In this document: positions 36,863 through 46,685 of the stretch, piece after piece
Layout of the letters: every line of letters starts with the position of its first letter
How positions within the stretch are numbered: the first letter of the stretch is position 1
DNA from: Sphingobium subterraneum
Lineage (GTDB): Bacteria; Pseudomonadota; Alphaproteobacteria; Sphingomonadales; Sphingomonadaceae
Direction of reading: 5' to 3'
Length of the DNA: 64,000 nucleotides
NCBI RefSeq assembly: GCF_014199435.1
Contig: NZ_JACIJP010000005.1
Span: 1-64,000 of the forward strand
The notes under the pieces: model-generated
What the model saw: the letters and a program-made list of their open reading frames with translations, nothing else
The model's database searches: none
What the model was told of the DNA's origin: nothing
Position numbers and translations under genes: made by a program

Positions 36863-39516
36863 TCTTCCGGCAACTCCCTGATGTGTGCTGGCCCGAACCG
36901 GATGGAAAATGTTGCACCCTTGGCATCGGGTCTGTTGGCGGCCCCTACGTCCAAACCCATGGCTTCGGCGAAGCCTTTGACGATGGCCAAACCCAGCCCG
37001 GTCCCGCCTTTTCGATCGGACCCTTCGACACGCGTGAATGTCTCGAAAATGCGTCGTTCCTGTCCCTCCGGGATTCCAGGGCCTTCATCCTCCACCGACA
37101 ATGTCAGATCATTGCCGATACGCCGCGCGACAATCCTGATGGAAGCGCCGGGGGCTCCGTATTTGGCAGCGTTTTCGATCAGGTTGATCAGGCAGTGGTG
37201 AAACAATTGGGGATCGACCAGCACGAACGGCAGGTCTTCCGGCAAGTCAATCGTTAAGGGGCGATCGCGGAGAACGGCGTTAAGATCTTGCACTGCACTA
37301 GCGACGGCATCGGCAAGGTCGACCGGTTCGATGGATTGATGCAGCGCACCTGCTTCGATGCGGACCATATCGAGGAGGTTTGCAACAAACCGATGCAGAC
37401 GTTCTGCCTCGGACCGCGTTGCCAAGAGCTGGTGCTCTTGCTCCGGCGAGGCGGCCCTGATTTCCTTGAGTGAACCCAGGATGGTGGTCAACGGCGTGCG
37501 CAGATCATGGCTGACCGACGACAAAAGAGCATGCCTCAGCCGGTCCCGCTCCTGTACATGGGCCAGACTGGACATTTCTCCCTCCAGCGCGATGCGCCCA
37601 AGTGCCAGGCCGGCCTGATCGAGCAGGCTGAGCAACAGCGGCATCTGGTCGGACCTGATCGGAGGGCGGGCATCGGATCGCGCAAGACCGAACACCGCAA
37701 GTACCTTGCCTGCGGATCCCACCGGATAGAAAAGCCATTCCGACGCTGTCAAAGTGTCGGAACCGCGCCCTGCGGGTTTGTTGTTGTCTAACGTCCAGCG
37801 GGCCGCCGCATCGTCGAGCATTTCGAGCGTGTTACCGGGCGGTGATGATGCCCGCACACTGAGACTGTCCTGGTCGGGAATGAGGAGAATGGTGTTGCCT
37901 TCCAGCAACCGACCGATCTCGACGCAGAGCACATTGGCCAGTTCATCCGTCGAACTGATGCCGGTCAGTTGGCGTGCAAAGCCTGCGAGCGAACTGTTCT
38001 GGGCTGAGCTGGCCTGCGCCAGCAGGGCTTGTTCTCGCACCCGCGCCGTTAACTGGCTCCCGACGATCGCTACTCCCAGCAGGACTAGAACGGTGATGAT
38101 GTTCTGCGGATCTTCGATCGTGAAGGTGTGGGTCGGCGGAATGAAAAAGAAGTTGTAAGCCAGCGACGAAGCCAGACCTGTCACAATCCCGGTGCGCAGG
38201 CCGAACCGTGTCGCCGCGACCATCACGGGTATAAGAAACAACAGTCCGATATTTGCAATGTTACCGCGCGCGAAGATAGCCATGCCAAGGACCGTGATCA
38301 GTGCGGTCAAACCCAGCGACACGACGTAACCACCCACGCTTCCCCAAGGGTTCGTCTGCGCTTCACGGCGCGAAGATGCTCGTGAAGACTGCGCTTCCAG
38401 GGGCACCACATGGACAGCAAGACCTGGCGTTTCGCGCACAAGCCGATCCACAATGGATCCGTGGCGTAGCTCAAACCAACGCGAACGCATCGATTTGCCC
38501 ACAATGAGCTGAGTCGCGCGGGCGTCAGCGGCAAATCGTTTGAGGCCGTTCAGCACGGATTCAGCAGGAACGGTCGCCACGTTTGCGCCAAGCTGGGCAG
38601 CGAGGTGCATTGTTTCGGCAAGTTGCGTGTTCTCGGCATTGTCGAACACACTGCTGCGCGGCGTTTCGATATGGACAGTGGTCCAAGGAGCGCGCAAGGC
38701 ATCCGCCAAGCGCTTGGCCGCGCGAACCAGTTCGATCGCGCCCGGTTGCTCGCTGATGGCGACCACGAGCCGGTCACCAACCGCCCATATGCCGTCCACC
38801 GCGTTCGCGCGCATATAGTCAAGCATCTGTGCATCGACCGCCTGTGCCGCTCGGCGCAGCGCCAGCTCCCGCAGTGCTGACAGGTTCGATTTGGAAAAGA
38901 AGTGCCCGAGTGCTCGTGAAGCCTCATCGGGAACATAGACCTTGCCTTCTCGCAGGCGTTCAATCAGTTCGTCTGGCAGAATGTCGACAACTTCAAGGTC
39001 TGCATTCTCGATCACCCGGTCCGGTAGGGTCTCCCGCACCCGCACTTGCGTGAACGATGCAACCAAGTCGTTCAGGCTTTCCAGATGCTGAATGTTGAGT
39101 GTGGAATAGACATCGATGCCGGCTTCCAGCAGCTCCTCCACATCCTGGTAGCGTTTGTCGTGGCGGCTACCAGCCGCATTGGTGTGGGCCAGTTCATCAA
39201 CCAGAACCAAGCCTGGCTTTCGCGCGAGGATCGCGTCGATGTCCATTTCCTCCAGCGCATGGCCCTGATATTGTATCAGCTTGCGGGGAATAATTTCGAA
39301 TCCGTGAACCTTTGCCTCGGTCTCACGGCGACCGTGCGTTTCGACGACTCCGATGACAACGTCGATGCCGGCATCGCGGCGTGCCGCGCCATCTGTGAGC
39401 ATCTCGAAAGTCTTGCCGACACCCGGCGCCGCCCCAAGGAAAACCTTGAGGCGGCCCTTGCCCTCCCGGGCGGCAGCTCTGAGCAGAGCGTCAGGGTCGG
39501 GGCGTTGATCGTTCAT
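36859..39516 (-). CDS. kdpD: Osmosensitive K+ channel histidine kinase KdpD
   Basis: 885 aa with complete KdpD architecture: an N-terminal KdpD domain with Walker [21 protein letters not shown] and Walker-B-like LVDELAHTN, a USP-like domain (about 250-375), four clustered membrane spans (about 400-500), a GAF-like region, HisKA with the phospho-His in [20 protein letters not shown], and HATPase with [10 protein letters not shown] and [11 protein letters not shown]. It senses K+ and ionic strength at the inner membrane. It overlaps kdpC and kdpE by four bases each. Confidence 0.96.
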   Translation of the reverse strand: MNDQRPDPDALLRAAAREGKGRLKVFLGAAPGVGKTFEMLTDGAARRDAGIDVVIGVVETHGRRETEAKVHGFEIIPRKLIQYQGHALEEMDIDAILARKPGLVLVDELAHTNAAGSRHDKRYQDVEELLEAGIDVYSTLNIQHLESLNDLVASFTQVRVRETLPDRVIENADLEVVDILPDELIERLREGKVYVPDEASRALGHFFSKSNLSALRELALRRAAQAVDAQMLDYMRANAVDGIWAVGDRLVVAISEQPGAIELVRAAKRLADALRAPWTTVHIETPRSSVFDNAENTQLAETMHLAAQLGANVATVPAESVLNGLKRFAADARATQLIVGKSMRSRWFELRHGSIVDRLVRETPGLAVHVVPLEAQSSRASSRREAQTNPWGSVGGYVVSLGLTALITVLGMAIFARGNIANIGLLFLIPVMVAATRFGLRTGIVTGLASSLAYNFFFIPPTHTFTIEDPQNIITVLVLLGVAIVGSQLTARVREQALLAQASSAQNSSLAGFARQLTGISSTDELANVLCVEIGRLLEGNTILLIPDQDSLSVRASSPPGNTLEMLDDAAARWTLDNNKPAGRGSDTLTASEWLFYPVGSAGKVLAVFGLARSDARPPIRSDQMPLLLSLLDQAGLALGRIALEGEMSSLAHVQERDRLRHALLSSVSHDLRTPLTTILGSLKEIRAASPEQEHQLLATRSEAERLHRFVANLLDMVRIEAGALHQSIEPVDLADAVASAVQDLNAVLRDRPLTIDLPEDLPFVLVDPQLFHHCLINLIENAAKYGAPGASIRIVARRIGNDLTLSVEDEGPGIPEGQERRIFETFTRVEGSDRKGGTGLGLAIVKGFAEAMGLDVGAANRPDAKGATFSIRFGPAHIRELPEE

Positions 39517-40109
39517 CGCGCAGCATTTGCGCGCGCCGGGGCCTGTCTGTCGAGAGCAAGGTTGAGTTCGAGGACATTGACGCGGGGTTCACCGATGAAA
39601 CCGAGAATAACCCCTTCCGTGTAATCCGCAACGAGCCGCCGCACCGCCGCCTCGTTCAACCCGCGCGCCTGAGCCACACGTGCTGCCTGGAAATAGGCCG
39701 CTTGGGGGGTGACATGAGGGTCCAGTCCGGAGGCGGAGGTTGTCACCAGGTCCGGTGGAACGATGACCGCTGGTGAGGACTTGAGCGCGGCGGTATCGGC
39801 CGTGACACGATTGACGAGAACCTGGCTTGTTGGCCCGAGGTTCGACCCTCCCGATGCCGCAGCGTCGTATCCCTTGCCCGCCGCTGAAGGACGCGGATGG
39901 AAATATCGCTCGCCCGTGAAGCCCTGACCGATGAGCGCAGAGCCGATAACATGGCCGTCTCGCTTGATCAGGCTGCCGTTGGCCTGTCGCGGGAACAGCA
40001 TTTGGGACATGCCGGTCAAAGTCAGTGGATAGACAACGCCCAACAGGAGCGCAAAGAGCGCCGTCAGGACCAGCGCAGGACGCAGAGCGGAGAAAATATC
40101 TTTGGTCAT
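39513..40109 (-). CDS. kdpC: Potassium-transporting ATPase KdpC subunit
   Basis: 198 aa with one N-terminal span ([20 protein letters not shown]) and a periplasmic domain carrying [27 protein letters not shown] and [14 protein letters not shown]. It is the accessory subunit thought to raise K+ affinity of KdpFABC. Downstream of kdpB by 11 bases. Confidence 0.96.
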   Translation of the reverse strand: MTKDIFSALRPALVLTALFALLLGVVYPLTLTGMSQMLFPRQANGSLIKRDGHVIGSALIGQGFTGERYFHPRPSAAGKGYDAAASGGSNLGPTSQVLVNRVTADTAALKSSPAVIVPPDLVTTSASGLDPHVTPQAAYFQAARVAQARGLNEAAVRRLVADYTEGVILGFIGEPRVNVLELNLALDRQAPARANAAR

Positions 40110-40120
40110 TTTTTCATTCC

Positions 40121-42136
40121 TCAGGCGAGGTTGAGTCCGGCGACCGCAAGGTCGATGAGCTTTATGCCTATGAACGGCGCGACAAGGCCGCCCAGGCCAT
40201 AGACCGCCAGATTGCGTGCGAGCAGCGGCCCAGCCCCCATCGGCTTGTACGCCACGCCCTTGAGGGCCAACGGCACCAGCGCGGGGATAATCAGCGCATT
40301 GAAGATGATCGCCGACAGGATCGCGCTTTCGGGCGACGCCAACTTCATCACATTGAGTATACCGAGTTCCGGATAAAGCACGACGAACATGGCCGGAATG
40401 ATGGCGAAATACTTGGCCACGTCGTTCGCCACCGAAAAAGTGGTGAGCGCACCGCGCGTCATCAGCAATTGCTTGCCCAAGCCCACGATCTCGATGAGCT
40501 TGGTCGGATCGCTGTCGAGATCGACCATGTTGCCCGCCTCACGCGCAGCCTGCGTGCCGGTGTTCATCGCGACACCGACATCCGCCTGAGCCAAGGCTGG
40601 GGCGTCGTTCGTGCCGTCGCCACACATCGCGACCAGCTTCCCGCCCTGCTGCTCCTTGCGGATCAGCGCCAACTTGTCCTCAGGCGTCGCCTCGGCAAGG
40701 AAATCATCGACGCCCGCTTCGGCCGCGATCGAGGCTGCTGTTAGCGGATTATCGCCGGTGATCATGACTGTGCGGATCCCCATGCGACGCAGTTCGGTGA
40801 AGCGTTCGCGGACACCGGCCTTGATCACATCCTTCAGCGCAATAACACCTAGCAATCTTCCGTCCTGCGCCACGGCGAGCGGGGTCTGCCCAGAGCGGGC
40901 TATCTCCTCGGAAATCCGGCGCAGTTCTGAAGCGGCGGAGCTCGATGCGGCTTCGGGATTGGCCTTCAGGACAGCATCTACCGCCCCCTTCTGGACAAGG
41001 CCTGCCTCGGTCCTGACACCCGAGATCCGGGTCTGAGCGGTGAACGGGATGATTTCGGCATTCGTGGGAAGCTCACGCAAAGTGATGCCGAACTTCTCGC
41101 GGGCAAGTACGACGATAGAACGCCCTTCGGGCGTCTCATCTGCCAGACTGGCAAGCAGTGCGGCTTGCGCCAGAGTGCCCACCTGCATGCCGCCGACAGG
41201 ACGAAATTCACTCGCTTGCCTGTCGCCGATGGTGATCGTCCCAGTTTTGTCCAGCAGGAGCACATCGACATCGCCGGCAGCCTCAACGGCGCGGCCCGAC
41301 TTGGCCAGCACGTTGAAGCGCACCAGCCGGTCCATCCCCGCAATACCGATTGCCGAGAGCAACGCCGCGATGGTCGTCGGAATGAGCGTGATGAGCAGCG
41401 CCGCCAGGATGGCGACAGGGATTTGGCCGCCCGCATAGGTGGCAAAGGCGGGAATGGTGGACACCGCGATCAGGAAGATAATGGTGAGGCCGACTAACAG
41501 GATCGTAAGCGCGATCTCGTTCGGTGTTTTCTGACGTTCCGCGCCTTCGACCAGCGCGATCATCCGGTCCAGAAATCCTTGCCCCGGTTCCTGCGTTACG
41601 CGAACCAGGATCGAGTCCGAGATGACCCGCGTGCCCGCTGTAACCGCCGACCGGTCGCCGCCCGCCTCGCGGATCACGGGCGCGGATTCGCCAGTAATCG
41701 CGGCTTCGTTGACCGAGGCGACACCCTCGATCACCTCGCCATCGGCCGGAATGATATCGCCGGTATCGACCCGAACGTGATCTCCCCGCTTGAGCTGTGC
41801 TGCGGGCACGGTCCGCCCGTCCGGAAGCCGCGCCACGAGATCGGACTTGGTAGCCCGCAAAGAAGCCGCTTGGGCCCGGCCACGCCCCTCGGCCAGCGCT
41901 TCGGCAAAAGTGCCGAACAACACGGTCAGCCACAGCCAGAGGATAAGCTGGGCCTGGAAACCAATGGGCAGCGGCTCATTGCCGATGACCAGAAGTACTG
42001 TCAGCAAGAGCGAGACAACTGCCGTCGTGAAGAGCACGGGGTTCTTCAACAGCTGACGCGGACCAAGCTTGCGAAAGGCATCGCCCATCGCGGGAATCAC
42101 CAACTTGGCTGAGAACATGGAAGAGGGAGCGGTCAT
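40121..42136 (-). CDS. kdpB: Potassium-transporting ATPase KdpB (P-type ATPase subunit)
   Basis: 671-aa catalytic subunit. Phosphorylation motif [14 protein letters not shown], actuator motif ITGESAPV, hinge [20 protein letters not shown] and the expected membrane spans are present. It hydrolyses ATP to drive K+ through KdpA. Length matches the family. Confidence 0.97.
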   Translation of the reverse strand: MTAPSSMFSAKLVIPAMGDAFRKLGPRQLLKNPVLFTTAVVSLLLTVLLVIGNEPLPIGFQAQLILWLWLTVLFGTFAEALAEGRGRAQAASLRATKSDLVARLPDGRTVPAAQLKRGDHVRVDTGDIIPADGEVIEGVASVNEAAITGESAPVIREAGGDRSAVTAGTRVISDSILVRVTQEPGQGFLDRMIALVEGAERQKTPNEIALTILLVGLTIIFLIAVSTIPAFATYAGGQIPVAILAALLITLIPTTIAALLSAIGIAGMDRLVRFNVLAKSGRAVEAAGDVDVLLLDKTGTITIGDRQASEFRPVGGMQVGTLAQAALLASLADETPEGRSIVVLAREKFGITLRELPTNAEIIPFTAQTRISGVRTEAGLVQKGAVDAVLKANPEAASSSAASELRRISEEIARSGQTPLAVAQDGRLLGVIALKDVIKAGVRERFTELRRMGIRTVMITGDNPLTAASIAAEAGVDDFLAEATPEDKLALIRKEQQGGKLVAMCGDGTNDAPALAQADVGVAMNTGTQAAREAGNMVDLDSDPTKLIEIVGLGKQLLMTRGALTTFSVANDVAKYFAIIPAMFVVLYPELGILNVMKLASPESAILSAIIFNALIIPALVPLALKGVAYKPMGAGPLLARNLAVYGLGGLVAPFIGIKLIDLAVAGLNLA

Positions 42137-42149
42137 GATTTTTGTCCCG

Positions 42150-43853
42150 TCAGAACAGTTGGCCGGAGGTCATCGCGAGATGATCAGCTATCGGACCAAG
42201 CGCGAGGCTGGGGAGGAAGGTGAGCCCGCCAACGATCAGGATGATCCCGATCAGGAGGCCTACCCACAAGGGACCCGTCGTCGGGAATGAACCGGCGGTT
42301 TCGGGGGTGTACTTCTTGGCCGCCAGGCTTCCGGCTATGGCGAGCGCGGGAACGATCATGAAGAAGCGCCCAATCCACATCGCAACCGATAAAAGGCCGT
42401 TATAGAAGGGTGTTCCAGCGGTGAGGCCAGCAAAAGCCGAGCCATTGTTCCCGGTGCCGGAGGAGAAGGCATATATCATCTCAGTGAACCCGTGCGGTCC
42501 CTTGTTGAGCGGTCCGGCCAGCCCGGCGGGAAGAACTGCGCTGACTGCCGTAAAGCCCAGGATGCACAGCGGCAGGACTGCAATGGCGAGGACAGCCAAC
42601 TTGACCTCCTTCGCCTCGATCTTCTTGCCGACATATTCGGGCGTCCGACCGACCATCAGCCCGGCGATGAACACGGCCAACAGCGCGAACAGCAGGAAGC
42701 CATAGATACCTGCACCGACGCCGCCGACCACGACTTCGCCGAGTTGGATATTGAACAGCGGGATCATACCGCCCAGCGCCGTGAAGCTGTCATGCATGGC
42801 GTTGACCGCACCGCACGAGGCGGCCGTCGTCACGACCGAGAACAGGGCGCTGGCGGCGATGCCGAAGCGGACTTCCTTGCCTTCCATGTTTCCGCCCGCG
42901 ACGCCAAGGTTATGAAGGACGGGATTGCCCACCGCTTCCTGCCAATAGGTCACGCCAGCGCCGGCGAGGAACAGAACCATCATTGCTGCGAGGATTGCCC
43001 AGCCCTGACGGGTATTGCCTACTGCCTTGCCGAAGCACCAGGTGAGGCCTGAACCGATCGCAAAGATTGACAGCATCTGGACAAGGTTGGTGAGCGCCGT
43101 AGGATTCTCGAAGGGATGGGCAGAGTTGGCGTTGAGGAAGCCGCCGCCATTGGTGCCGAGCATCTTGATCGCCTCCTGGCTGGCGATCGGACCCATGATG
43201 ATGGTCTGCTTGACGCCCTCAAGCGTCGTTGCATCGACGCTGGAGGCCAAAGTCTGAGGCACTCCACTGGCGACGAGGAACAGCGTATAAACGATGCAGA
43301 TCGGCAGCAGCAGATAGAGCGTGACGCGGGTGCAATCGGCCCAGAAATTGCCGATGGTCCCGACCTCGCGCCGGGCAAAGCCGCGGAACAGGGCAAAGGC
43401 GATGGCAATGCCGGTCGCGGCCGAGAGGAAATTGTGGATGGTGAGGCCGAACATCTGGCTGAAATTCGACAGCGCGACCTCGCCTGAATACCACTGCCAG
43501 TTGGTGTTGGTTGTGAAACTGACCGCCGTATTCAGTGCACCGTCGCTACCCAGGCCAGGAAGCTCCCGGGGGTTGAGCGGCAAGACGGCCTGCAACCGGA
43601 GCACGGCATAAGTGAACAGCGCCAGCACCAACTGGAACAGCAGCATGTGCAAGGCATAGGCGCGCCAGCTTTGTTCATCCTCTGGATTGATCCCCGCAAG
43701 GCGGTAAAATCCGCGTTCGACCGGGCCGAGCACCCGGTGAAGTGGTGTGCTTCGCCCTTCGTACAGCGCAAAAAGCCAAATGCCCATAGGCCTCGCGAGC
43801 GCCAAGACAAGCGCGGTGAATACAAGGATCAGCGTCCATCCCTGGGGGGTCAT
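42150..43853 (-). CDS. kdpA: Potassium-transporting ATPase KdpA (channel-like subunit)
   Basis: 567 aa, with about ten membrane spans and four pseudo-repeats of the K+-channel selectivity filter: [31 protein letters not shown] and [12 protein letters not shown] are visible. It binds and conducts K+. AAAGGA stands before the ATG. It follows kdpF by 27 bases. Confidence 0.97.
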   Translation of the reverse strand: MTPQGWTLILVFTALVLALARPMGIWLFALYEGRSTPLHRVLGPVERGFYRLAGINPEDEQSWRAYALHMLLFQLVLALFTYAVLRLQAVLPLNPRELPGLGSDGALNTAVSFTTNTNWQWYSGEVALSNFSQMFGLTIHNFLSAATGIAIAFALFRGFARREVGTIGNFWADCTRVTLYLLLPICIVYTLFLVASGVPQTLASSVDATTLEGVKQTIIMGPIASQEAIKMLGTNGGGFLNANSAHPFENPTALTNLVQMLSIFAIGSGLTWCFGKAVGNTRQGWAILAAMMVLFLAGAGVTYWQEAVGNPVLHNLGVAGGNMEGKEVRFGIAASALFSVVTTAASCGAVNAMHDSFTALGGMIPLFNIQLGEVVVGGVGAGIYGFLLFALLAVFIAGLMVGRTPEYVGKKIEAKEVKLAVLAIAVLPLCILGFTAVSAVLPAGLAGPLNKGPHGFTEMIYAFSSGTGNNGSAFAGLTAGTPFYNGLLSVAMWIGRFFMIVPALAIAGSLAAKKYTPETAGSFPTTGPLWVGLLIGIILIVGGLTFLPSLALGPIADHLAMTSGQLF

Positions 43854-43880
43854 GGCATATTCCTTTGAAAAGTGCTGGCC

Positions 43881-43970
43881 TCAGAACCGCTCGGGCCGAA
43901 TGAGAACGGCAACAAGATAGACAAGCAGGCCGACAGCCGTGAGGCCGGCCAACAGAAGCGAGAGGCTCAT
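43881..43970 (-). CDS. kdpF: KdpF small membrane subunit
   Basis: 29-aa single-span peptide read from the minus strand: MSLSLLLAGLTAVGLLVYLV, ending in VLIRPERF. The terminal RPERF is the KdpF hallmark. KdpF stabilises the Kdp complex. AGGAGG lies six bases before its ATG. It is too short for ordinary gene lists. Confidence 0.93.
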   Translation of the reverse strand: MSLSLLLAGLTAVGLLVYLVAVLIRPERF

Positions 43971-43980
43971 CGGTGCCTCC

Positions 43981-44064
43981 TCAGGCTTTTTCACACAGGC
44001 GTACGAACGCCAGCGTAATGAGAAAAAGCCCCGCCAAAACGGCAAGCCAGGTGACGTCAGTCAT
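43981..44064 (-). CDS. Tiny membrane protein upstream of kdpF
   Basis: 27-aa ORF: MTDVTWLAVLAGLFLITLAF then VRLCEKA, one hydrophobic span with a short basic tail. A GGAAGGGA Shine-Dalgarno stands five bases before the ATG, and the ATG overlaps the stop of the 98-aa ORF (ATGA). Similar tiny ORFs with a terminal VRxC-type motif are, as I recall, found before kdpF in other Proteobacteria; their function is unknown. It could be a further Kdp accessory peptide. Confidence 0.65.
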   Translation of the reverse strand: MTDVTWLAVLAGLFLITLAFVRLCEKA

Positions 44065-44357
44065 AGAGATCCCTTCCTCGGGAAATAGGCGCTGTGCTCA
44101 GGGATGGGGACGTGGCGGAACAGGCCGGACCCCACGAAAGTCAGCGAAAGGCCGCATGTCAGCGAAAGGACAACCGCGAAACACACTGCAAATTCACTGC
44201 GTGTGGCCTGATGGAGTGATGGCGTGGCGATCAGGCTGTGCGCCCACAAAGCCGCACGATAGCAGGTGCCGAGTGAGGCCAATCCGCCGAGACGAAGCGC
44301 GACTTCAGTCGTCCACCCGTGTTCCCCTTTGCGTAGCCGATCGAAAGTTCCAGACAT
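44061..44357 (-). CDS. Small hypothetical membrane protein at head of kdp operon
   Basis: 98 aa, not recognised. It has an N-terminal polar stretch (MSGTFDRLRKGEHGWTTEVA), then two hydrophobic segments (about 24-42 and 56-77). Coupling by ATGA to the next tiny ORF and position at the head of kdp support it being real, but coding evidence is modest. Confidence 0.5.
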   Translation of the reverse strand: MSGTFDRLRKGEHGWTTEVALRLGGLASLGTCYRAALWAHSLIATPSLHQATRSEFAVCFAVVLSLTCGLSLTFVGSGLFRHVPIPEHSAYFPRKGSL

Positions 44358-44438
44358 TGAACTGTTCCCGCATTGCAGATGCGGTCACTCATGTGGACCT
44401 TCAGGGCGTTAAGGTTCTACGGGGAATTTGGCTCTGGG

Positions 44439-44456
44439 CATAAAGATTCCATAAAG
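44439..44456. promoter_or_regulatory. Candidate KdpE-type tandem operator between kdp and kup
   Basis: Two CATAAAG copies (44439-44445 and 44450-44456) repeat with an 11-base period, so on the minus strand it reads CTTTATG twice. OmpR-family regulators such as KdpE bind T/A-rich direct repeats spaced by one helical turn. It is about 80 bases before the kdp-side genes and about 40 before kup. Confidence 0.45.
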
Positions 44457-44496
44457 CTCGTGGTGATTTCGCGCGCGGGTGTTTAGGCCCGCAATC

Positions 44497-46380
44497 ATGA
44501 GCGAAGCAGAGGGGCAGCATGCCCATAATGAGAGCCTTACGGCGCTGGCCATCGGCGCCATCGGCGTAGTTTTTGGCGATATCGGCACTTCGCCACTCTA
44601 TGCTTTGAAGGAGAGCTTCATCGGCCATCATCCGCTGGCCGTGGACCGGGCTCATATCTTTGGCGTGTTGTCGCTGATCTTCTGGACGATGATGCTGATC
44701 GTCACGCTTAAATATGTATTTGTCATCCTGCGCGCGGACAACAAGGGGGAAGGCGGCAGCCTGGCCTTGCTGGCGTTGATCGGCCGCAGGCTTGGCCAAA
44801 ACCGTTGGAGTCCGGTCATTGCCATGCTGGGTGTGATTGCTACCGCCCTGTTCTATGGCGATGCGATCATCACTCCGGCCATTTCGGTCCTGTCGGCGGT
44901 CGAAGGACTGACTGTCGTCAATGAAGGGTTTGCCCGCTGGGTGCTGCCGCTTTCGATCGGCATCCTTGTCGGGCTCTTCGCAATCCAGTCGCGCGGCACG
45001 GCCGCCGTGGGCAAATTGTTCGGCCCGGTAATCATTGTCTATTTCCTCGTTTTGGCGGTGTTGGGGATCGTCAACATCGCCCAGGCACCCCAAGTGCTTT
45101 GGGCGTTGAGTCCGCATTATGCGCTGGAGTTCTTTCTGATCGATCCGGGGCTGGCCTTCCTGGCGCTTGGCTCAGTCGTCCTTGCTGTGACCGGCGCCGA
45201 GGCTCTTTACGCCGACATGGGGCACTTCGGGCGCAAGGCGATCATGATCTCCTGGATCTATGTGGCCTTCCCGTGCCTGATCATCAATTACCTTGGCCAG
45301 TCGGCACTTCTGCTGGTCAATCCCGCCGCAGTTGAGAACCCATTCTTTCTCATGGCTCCCGAGTGGGCGCGACTGCCGCTGGTTGTGCTGGCCACGATGG
45401 CGACTATCATCGCCAGCCAGGCGGTCATCTCGGGTGCCTATTCGGTATCGCAGCAGGCCGTGCAACTTGGGTTTCTGCCCCGCCTCAAGATCCTTCACAC
45501 CAGTGCAAAGGCGGCAGGCCAGATCTATGTCCCCCTTGTCAATTGGGCTCTGCTGGGGCTCGTCATCATGCTGGTGATAGGCTTCAGGAGTTCGAGCAAT
45601 CTCGCCGCAGCCTATGGCATTGCGGTCACGGGTACGATGTTCATCACGGCCTGCATGCTGGGCATCCTGACCTTTGCGGTCTGGAAATGGCATCCGCTGA
45701 TGGCGACGCTGGTGACTGGGGCGTTCCTCATCGTCGATGGTCTCTATTTCGCTTCAAATGTGACGAAGATCCCGGACGGAGGCTGGTTCCCACTGCTGGT
45801 TGCTGCCGTGGCCTTCACTCTGCTCACGACCTGGGCCACAGGCCGCCGCCTCATGCGCGAACGCCTCCACGAAGATTCCATGCCCATTGATTTGTTCCTG
45901 AAATCGGTCGGGGAAAAGGTAAAACGTGTGTCGGGCAGCTCGGTCTTTCTGGCATCGACTATTGAGGGTATTCCTCCGGCGTTGCTGCATAACCTGAAGC
46001 ACAACCATATCCTGCACGAGCGTGTTGCGATCCTGACAGTCTTGACCGAAGGTGTGCCGCATGTGGCATCCAAAGACCGTCGCGATGTCGAAGAACTGGG
46101 CTATGGCTTCTATCGCATCGTGCTCCATTATGGGTTTATGGACGAGGTCAACATACCGGCTGAACTGGCAAATGAAGAACGGGCGGGCGGGCCGTTCCTG
46201 GCAATGGATACCAGCTATTTCCTGTCCCGGCAGACGCTAATCGCTTCCAATCGTCCAGGCATGGCCATCTGGCGTGAGCAGCTCTTTGCATGGATGGTTC
46301 GCAACGCTGAAAGTGCAATGGAGTTCTTCAAATTACCAACAAACCGGGTGATCGAGCTGGGAAGCCAAGTTGAAATTTGA
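44497..46380 (+). CDS. kup: KUP/HAK/KT potassium uptake transporter
   Basis: 627-aa K+/H+ symporter of the Kup family with 12 membrane spans in the first ~450 residues and a cytoplasmic C-terminal domain. GVVFGDIGTSPLYALKESF is the family signature; GGEGGSLALLALI-type and FYGDAIITPAISVLSAVEGL blocks follow. The start ATG (44497) is preferred over an upstream GTG (44479). Divergent from the kdp operon, so a low- and a high-affinity K+ uptake system share one control region. Confidence 0.95.
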   Translation: MSEAEGQHAHNESLTALAIGAIGVVFGDIGTSPLYALKESFIGHHPLAVDRAHIFGVLSLIFWTMMLIVTLKYVFVILRADNKGEGGSLALLALIGRRLGQNRWSPVIAMLGVIATALFYGDAIITPAISVLSAVEGLTVVNEGFARWVLPLSIGILVGLFAIQSRGTAAVGKLFGPVIIVYFLVLAVLGIVNIAQAPQVLWALSPHYALEFFLIDPGLAFLALGSVVLAVTGAEALYADMGHFGRKAIMISWIYVAFPCLIINYLGQSALLLVNPAAVENPFFLMAPEWARLPLVVLATMATIIASQAVISGAYSVSQQAVQLGFLPRLKILHTSAKAAGQIYVPLVNWALLGLVIMLVIGFRSSSNLAAAYGIAVTGTMFITACMLGILTFAVWKWHPLMATLVTGAFLIVDGLYFASNVTKIPDGGWFPLLVAAVAFTLLTTWATGRRLMRERLHEDSMPIDLFLKSVGEKVKRVSGSSVFLASTIEGIPPALLHNLKHNHILHERVAILTVLTEGVPHVASKDRRDVEELGYGFYRIVLHYGFMDEVNIPAELANEERAGGPFLAMDTSYFLSRQTLIASNRPGMAIWREQLFAWMVRNAESAMEFFKLPTNRVIELGSQVEI

Positions 46381-46408
46381 AAGACGAAAGCGAGTCTGCA
46401 GCAAGTGG

Positions 46409-46494
46409 CGCAGCAGGTGTACGCCGTCGCGATCAGACAGCTTGTAGGCATTCTCTCTCGACCCGGCGTGCTTCACCGCATTTGCGATGAGTCC
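46409..46494 (-). pseudogene. Remnant of a tyrosine-type phage integrase N-terminus (DUF4102-like)
   Basis: The minus strand encodes GLIANAVKHAGSRENAYKLS followed by DRDGVHLLR. This matches the plan of P4-type integrase N-termini (arm-binding DUF4102: an AK-P motif, then YKLSD-GGLYL). A TAG lies just upstream and similarity ends after about 29 codons, so it is a fragment. Confidence 0.5.
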
Positions 46495-46521
46495 CGTCCT
46501 GCGTTTCTAGACTTGTGGCAT

Positions 46522-46561
46522 TGATGGACCTCCGAACCTTCGTTTGGAGCACGGTCCATCA
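46522..46561. repeat. Long inverted repeat beside the integrase remnant
   Basis: TGATGGACC (46522-46530) pairs with GGTCCATCA (46553-46561), with inner arms TCCGAA and TTTGGA around a CCTTCG loop. It could be a terminator for kup, or part of an old attachment site. A further CCATCAATGGACC stands just after. Confidence 0.5.
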
Positions 46562-46685
46562 TCTGTACCATCAATGGACCTGGATGCAGATTAACATTTG
46601 AGCGAACTACCTAGGTGACGCGGCACGACGAACCTGCACATTCCAACTTCGATGGGGTTTTGAGCGGTGATCGCGCCGTTGGGCG

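Larger units (their letters stand above)
46381..46685. other. Gap between convergent kup and tolC-like genes, with an integrase remnant
   Basis: 305 bases. It contains a decayed integrase N-terminus (46409-46494, minus) and a long inverted repeat (46522-46561). The rest has no recognisable feature. It marks the left border of the peptide-export cluster. Confidence 0.6.
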
